Below are positions 62,475 to 64,000 of a stretch of 64,000 nucleotides of DNA, piece by piece; within the stretch, counting starts at the first letter, position 1, and every line of letters starts with the position of its first letter. Both the position numbers and the translations under genes were made by a program. Origin of the DNA: Agreia sp. Leaf283. Lineage in GTDB: Bacteria; Actinomycetota; Actinomycetes; Actinomycetales; Microbacteriaceae. The DNA lies in NCBI RefSeq assembly GCF_001422485.1, contig NZ_LMNF01000002.1, forward strand, positions 1 through 64,000. The letters run 5' to 3'. The notes beneath the pieces were generated by a model. That model searched no databases, had not been told where the DNA came from, and was given only the letters and a program-made list of their open reading frames with translations.

Positions 62475-63145
62475 CGGATGCCGACCCGGCTTTCGTGGGC
62501 CGGCTGAGTCTCGCGTCGGGCGCGCGTGTGCCGCAGCTCGATCGTCCAGCGACGCAGGCCGTCGATGCAGAGGACGAGAAAACCCGTGTAGAGAACGGCC
62601 GTGAGCCAGAGTCCCTTCGTCGCGTAGAGCGGAATGGAGACGACATCGACCGCGATCCAGACCCACCACTGCTCGATGATCTTGCGCGCCTGACCCCACG
62701 TGGCGAGCAGCGAGCCGGCCAGCACGAAGGCGTCGGGGAGGGGAACGGTCGAGTCGGTGGCGCTGTGCAGCAGCACGGCGGCGGCGGCGGTGAGCAGCGC
62801 GGCAGCGGCCAGCCCGCCGAGGAGCTCGCGCCTCGTGGCCCGGCGCACTTCGACGACCAGGCCGCGATTGGCCGTGCCACGCCTCGACCACAGGACCCAG
62901 CCGTACACGGCCACCGCGGCGAAGATCACCTGGAGGACGGCGTCGGCGTACAGGCCCGCTCCGATGAAGAGGATGAGGAACGCCACGTTGTTCGCGATTC
63001 CCACGGGCCAGTTCCAGATGAACTGCCGCGTCACGGCCCAGACGCAGAGAGCGCCGGTCACGAAACCGATCACCTCGATCACGGACACGCTCTCGCCGAG
63101 CAGGGAGAAGGCGGTGGACTGGAGGAAGCCGAGGAGATCGAACAC
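62471..63145 (-). CDS. pnuC: Nicotinamide riboside transporter PnuC
   Basis: 224 residues from GTG. Seven membrane segments and the PnuC motifs QFIWNWPVGIANNVAFL near 41-57 and EQWWVWIAVDVVSIPLYATKG near 160-180. PnuC facilitates nicotinamide riboside entry, trapped by phosphorylation by NadR encoded in the same operon (4-base overlap). A 14-base palindrome lies 12-25 bases upstream of the start. An A/C-rich tail RRETQPAHESRVGIR ends it. Confidence 0.92.
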   Translation of the reverse strand: MFDLLGFLQSTAFSLLGESVSVIEVIGFVTGALCVWAVTRQFIWNWPVGIANNVAFLILFIGAGLYADAVLQVIFAAVAVYGWVLWSRRGTANRGLVVEVRRATRRELLGGLAAAALLTAAAAVLLHSATDSTVPLPDAFVLAGSLLATWGQARKIIEQWWVWIAVDVVSIPLYATKGLWLTAVLYTGFLVLCIDGLRRWTIELRHTRARRETQPAHESRVGIR

Positions 63146-63156
63146 GGATCGATAGG

Positions 63157-63170
63157 GCCTTTCGAAAGGC
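63157..63170. promoter_or_regulatory. 14-base perfect palindrome upstream of pnuC
   Basis: GCCTTTCGAAAGGC is an exact palindrome located 12-25 bases upstream of the pnuC GTG, in its promoter or leader. It is a likely operator for an NAD-responsive regulator. Confidence 0.55.
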
Positions 63171-63311
63171 GAAGGGGTGGCGAGAGGTCAAGCCTAACGA
63201 TGCGCGGCATCGATTCGATTTGGCCTGCATGCCGAGAAGGGCGAGCATGGAGGCGGCCTCACCGGCCTTGCTTCGAAAGAATCCGCCGCATCACCGACTC
63301 TGGGAGCGCGA

Positions 63312-64000
63312 ATGCTTGCCGACATCCTCCAGTCCGAACTCGTCACGAGTGTGCTCGGCGCGCTCATCGCCGTCGCGGCGGCGGTGGTCGTGGTGCTCGT
63401 CGTGGCGCTGGTCTTCCGCATAGCGGCCAAGCGCCGACACTGGGCGGGCCAGCTCATCGACACGGCCCGTCGACCGTTCCGTGCCGCGCTCGTCGTGTGC
63501 TTCGTCTGGGCGTCGCTGGGTATCACCGTGACCGATCCGCAGGCCTCGTCGGCGATCGGGCTCGTGATGAGGATCCTGGCCATCGTCACCATCGCGTGGC
63601 TCGTCGGCGCGGTCATCGTCTTCCTCGAGAACCTCGGGCTCGCGCGCTATCGCATAGACACGCCCGACAACCGGGTCGCCCGACGCGTGCGCACGCAGGT
63701 GCTGATCCTGAAGCGACTGAGCATCGTGGTGGTCGTGGTGGTGGCGCTCGGCGCGGTACTGCTGTCGTTCCCCGGAGCGCAGACCTTCGGGGCCAGCCTG
63801 CTCGCCTCTGCCGGACTGCTGTCGATCATCGCCGGTCTGGCGGTCCAGTCCAGCCTCTCGAACGTCTTCTCCGGAATGCAGCTCGCCTTCAGCGACGCCA
63901 TCCGAGTCGACGATGTGGTCATCGTCGAAGAGGAATGGGGGAGGGTGGAGGAGATCACCCTGACCTACGTGGTCGTGCACATCTGGGACGACCGGCGCAT
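63312..64000 (+). CDS. MscS family mechanosensitive channel (partial, 3' end beyond window)
   Basis: 229 codons are visible from ATG 63312, with GGGAG 5 bases upstream, and the frame stays open to the window edge. Four hydrophobic helices (about 10-38, 55-80, 85-105 and 138-165) are followed by the MscS pore and beta-domain region: ASLLASAGLLSIIAGLAVQS near 158-177, NVFSGMQLAFSDAIRVDDVV and VEEEWGRVEEITLTYVVV. It forms a tension-gated channel or relative in the inner membrane. The gene is divergent from pnuC with 166 bases between the starts. Confidence 0.9.
   Translation, partial: MLADILQSELVTSVLGALIAVAAAVVVVLVVALVFRIAAKRRHWAGQLIDTARRPFRAALVVCFVWASLGITVTDPQASSAIGLVMRILAIVTIAWLVGAVIVFLENLGLARYRIDTPDNRVARRVRTQVLILKRLSIVVVVVVALGAVLLSFPGAQTFGASLLASAGLLSIIAGLAVQSSLSNVFSGMQLAFSDAIRVDDVVIVEEEWGRVEEITLTYVVVHIWDDRR

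Overview
The window is high-GC, densely packed chromosomal DNA with GTG and TTG starts, many 4-nt stop/start overlaps and TANNNT -10 elements placed 6-8 nt ahead of start codons. Gene content (actinobacterial tlyA-recN-pyrG-parA-scpAB locus, DUF222/HNH protein, DUF3054, DUF305/DUF3105 pair, F420-type PPOX enzyme, LAxTG-type sorting signal, DtxR-type box) points to an actinobacterium of the Micrococcales, most likely a member of the Microbacteriaceae. This is inferred from gene order and family membership, not from a database search.

Region 1 (1-16.3 kb): the 3' end of an rRNA operon (23S tail, 5S, terminator), then a long co-directional run that matches the Mycobacterium tuberculosis Rv1691-Rv1713 order: TPR protein, HAD-IIA phosphatase, small conserved protein, tlyA, nadK, recN, pyrG, Nudix hydrolase, xerD-like recombinase, parA-like ATPase, scpA, scpB, rluB-type pseudouridine synthase, tyrA, cmk, der. 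It combines rRNA modification, NAD(P) and nucleotide metabolism, chromosome condensation and ribosome assembly.

Region 2 (16.3-31 kb): a DUF222/HNH endonuclease-like protein, a three-gene LolA-like protein/ABC exporter operon, tRNA-Pro(GGG) with a strong terminator, an exported alpha/beta hydrolase, a Ppx/GppA phosphatase, a HEAT-repeat protein, a PadR regulator next to an ABC1 kinase, and a CtpE-like P-type ATPase.

Region 3 (29.9-45.2 kb): a LacI-controlled oligosaccharide importer (binding protein and two permeases, no ATPase) with a GH3 glycosidase; a GIY-YIG protein; an orphan ECF-type S component under a DtxR-like iron box; an alcohol dehydrogenase; a divergent marR/eamA pair with two palindromic operators and a coupled F420-type oxidoreductase; a DEAD-box helicase; a YjbR protein; a secreted protein of unknown function; and a luciferase-like flavoprotein.

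Region 4 (45.2-64 kb): a glycine betaine/proline-type ABC transporter, a stand-alone LigD polymerase domain and a separate ATP-dependent ligase, an M28 aminopeptidase with a sorting signal, a secreted transglycosylase-like protein, an ArsR regulator translationally coupled to a secreted GH5 cellulase, a large LuxR-type ATPase regulator, a DUF3105-DUF305 operon, a pnuC-nadR NAD salvage operon, and the start of an MscS channel. I see no CRISPR array, prophage, transposase or biosynthetic cluster. The most interesting leads are regulatory (leaderless promoters, four sharp palindromic operators) and a few odd pairings: ArsR/cellulase, iron box/ECF S component, LolA-like/ABC exporter, and a NadR that lacks the P-loop lysine.
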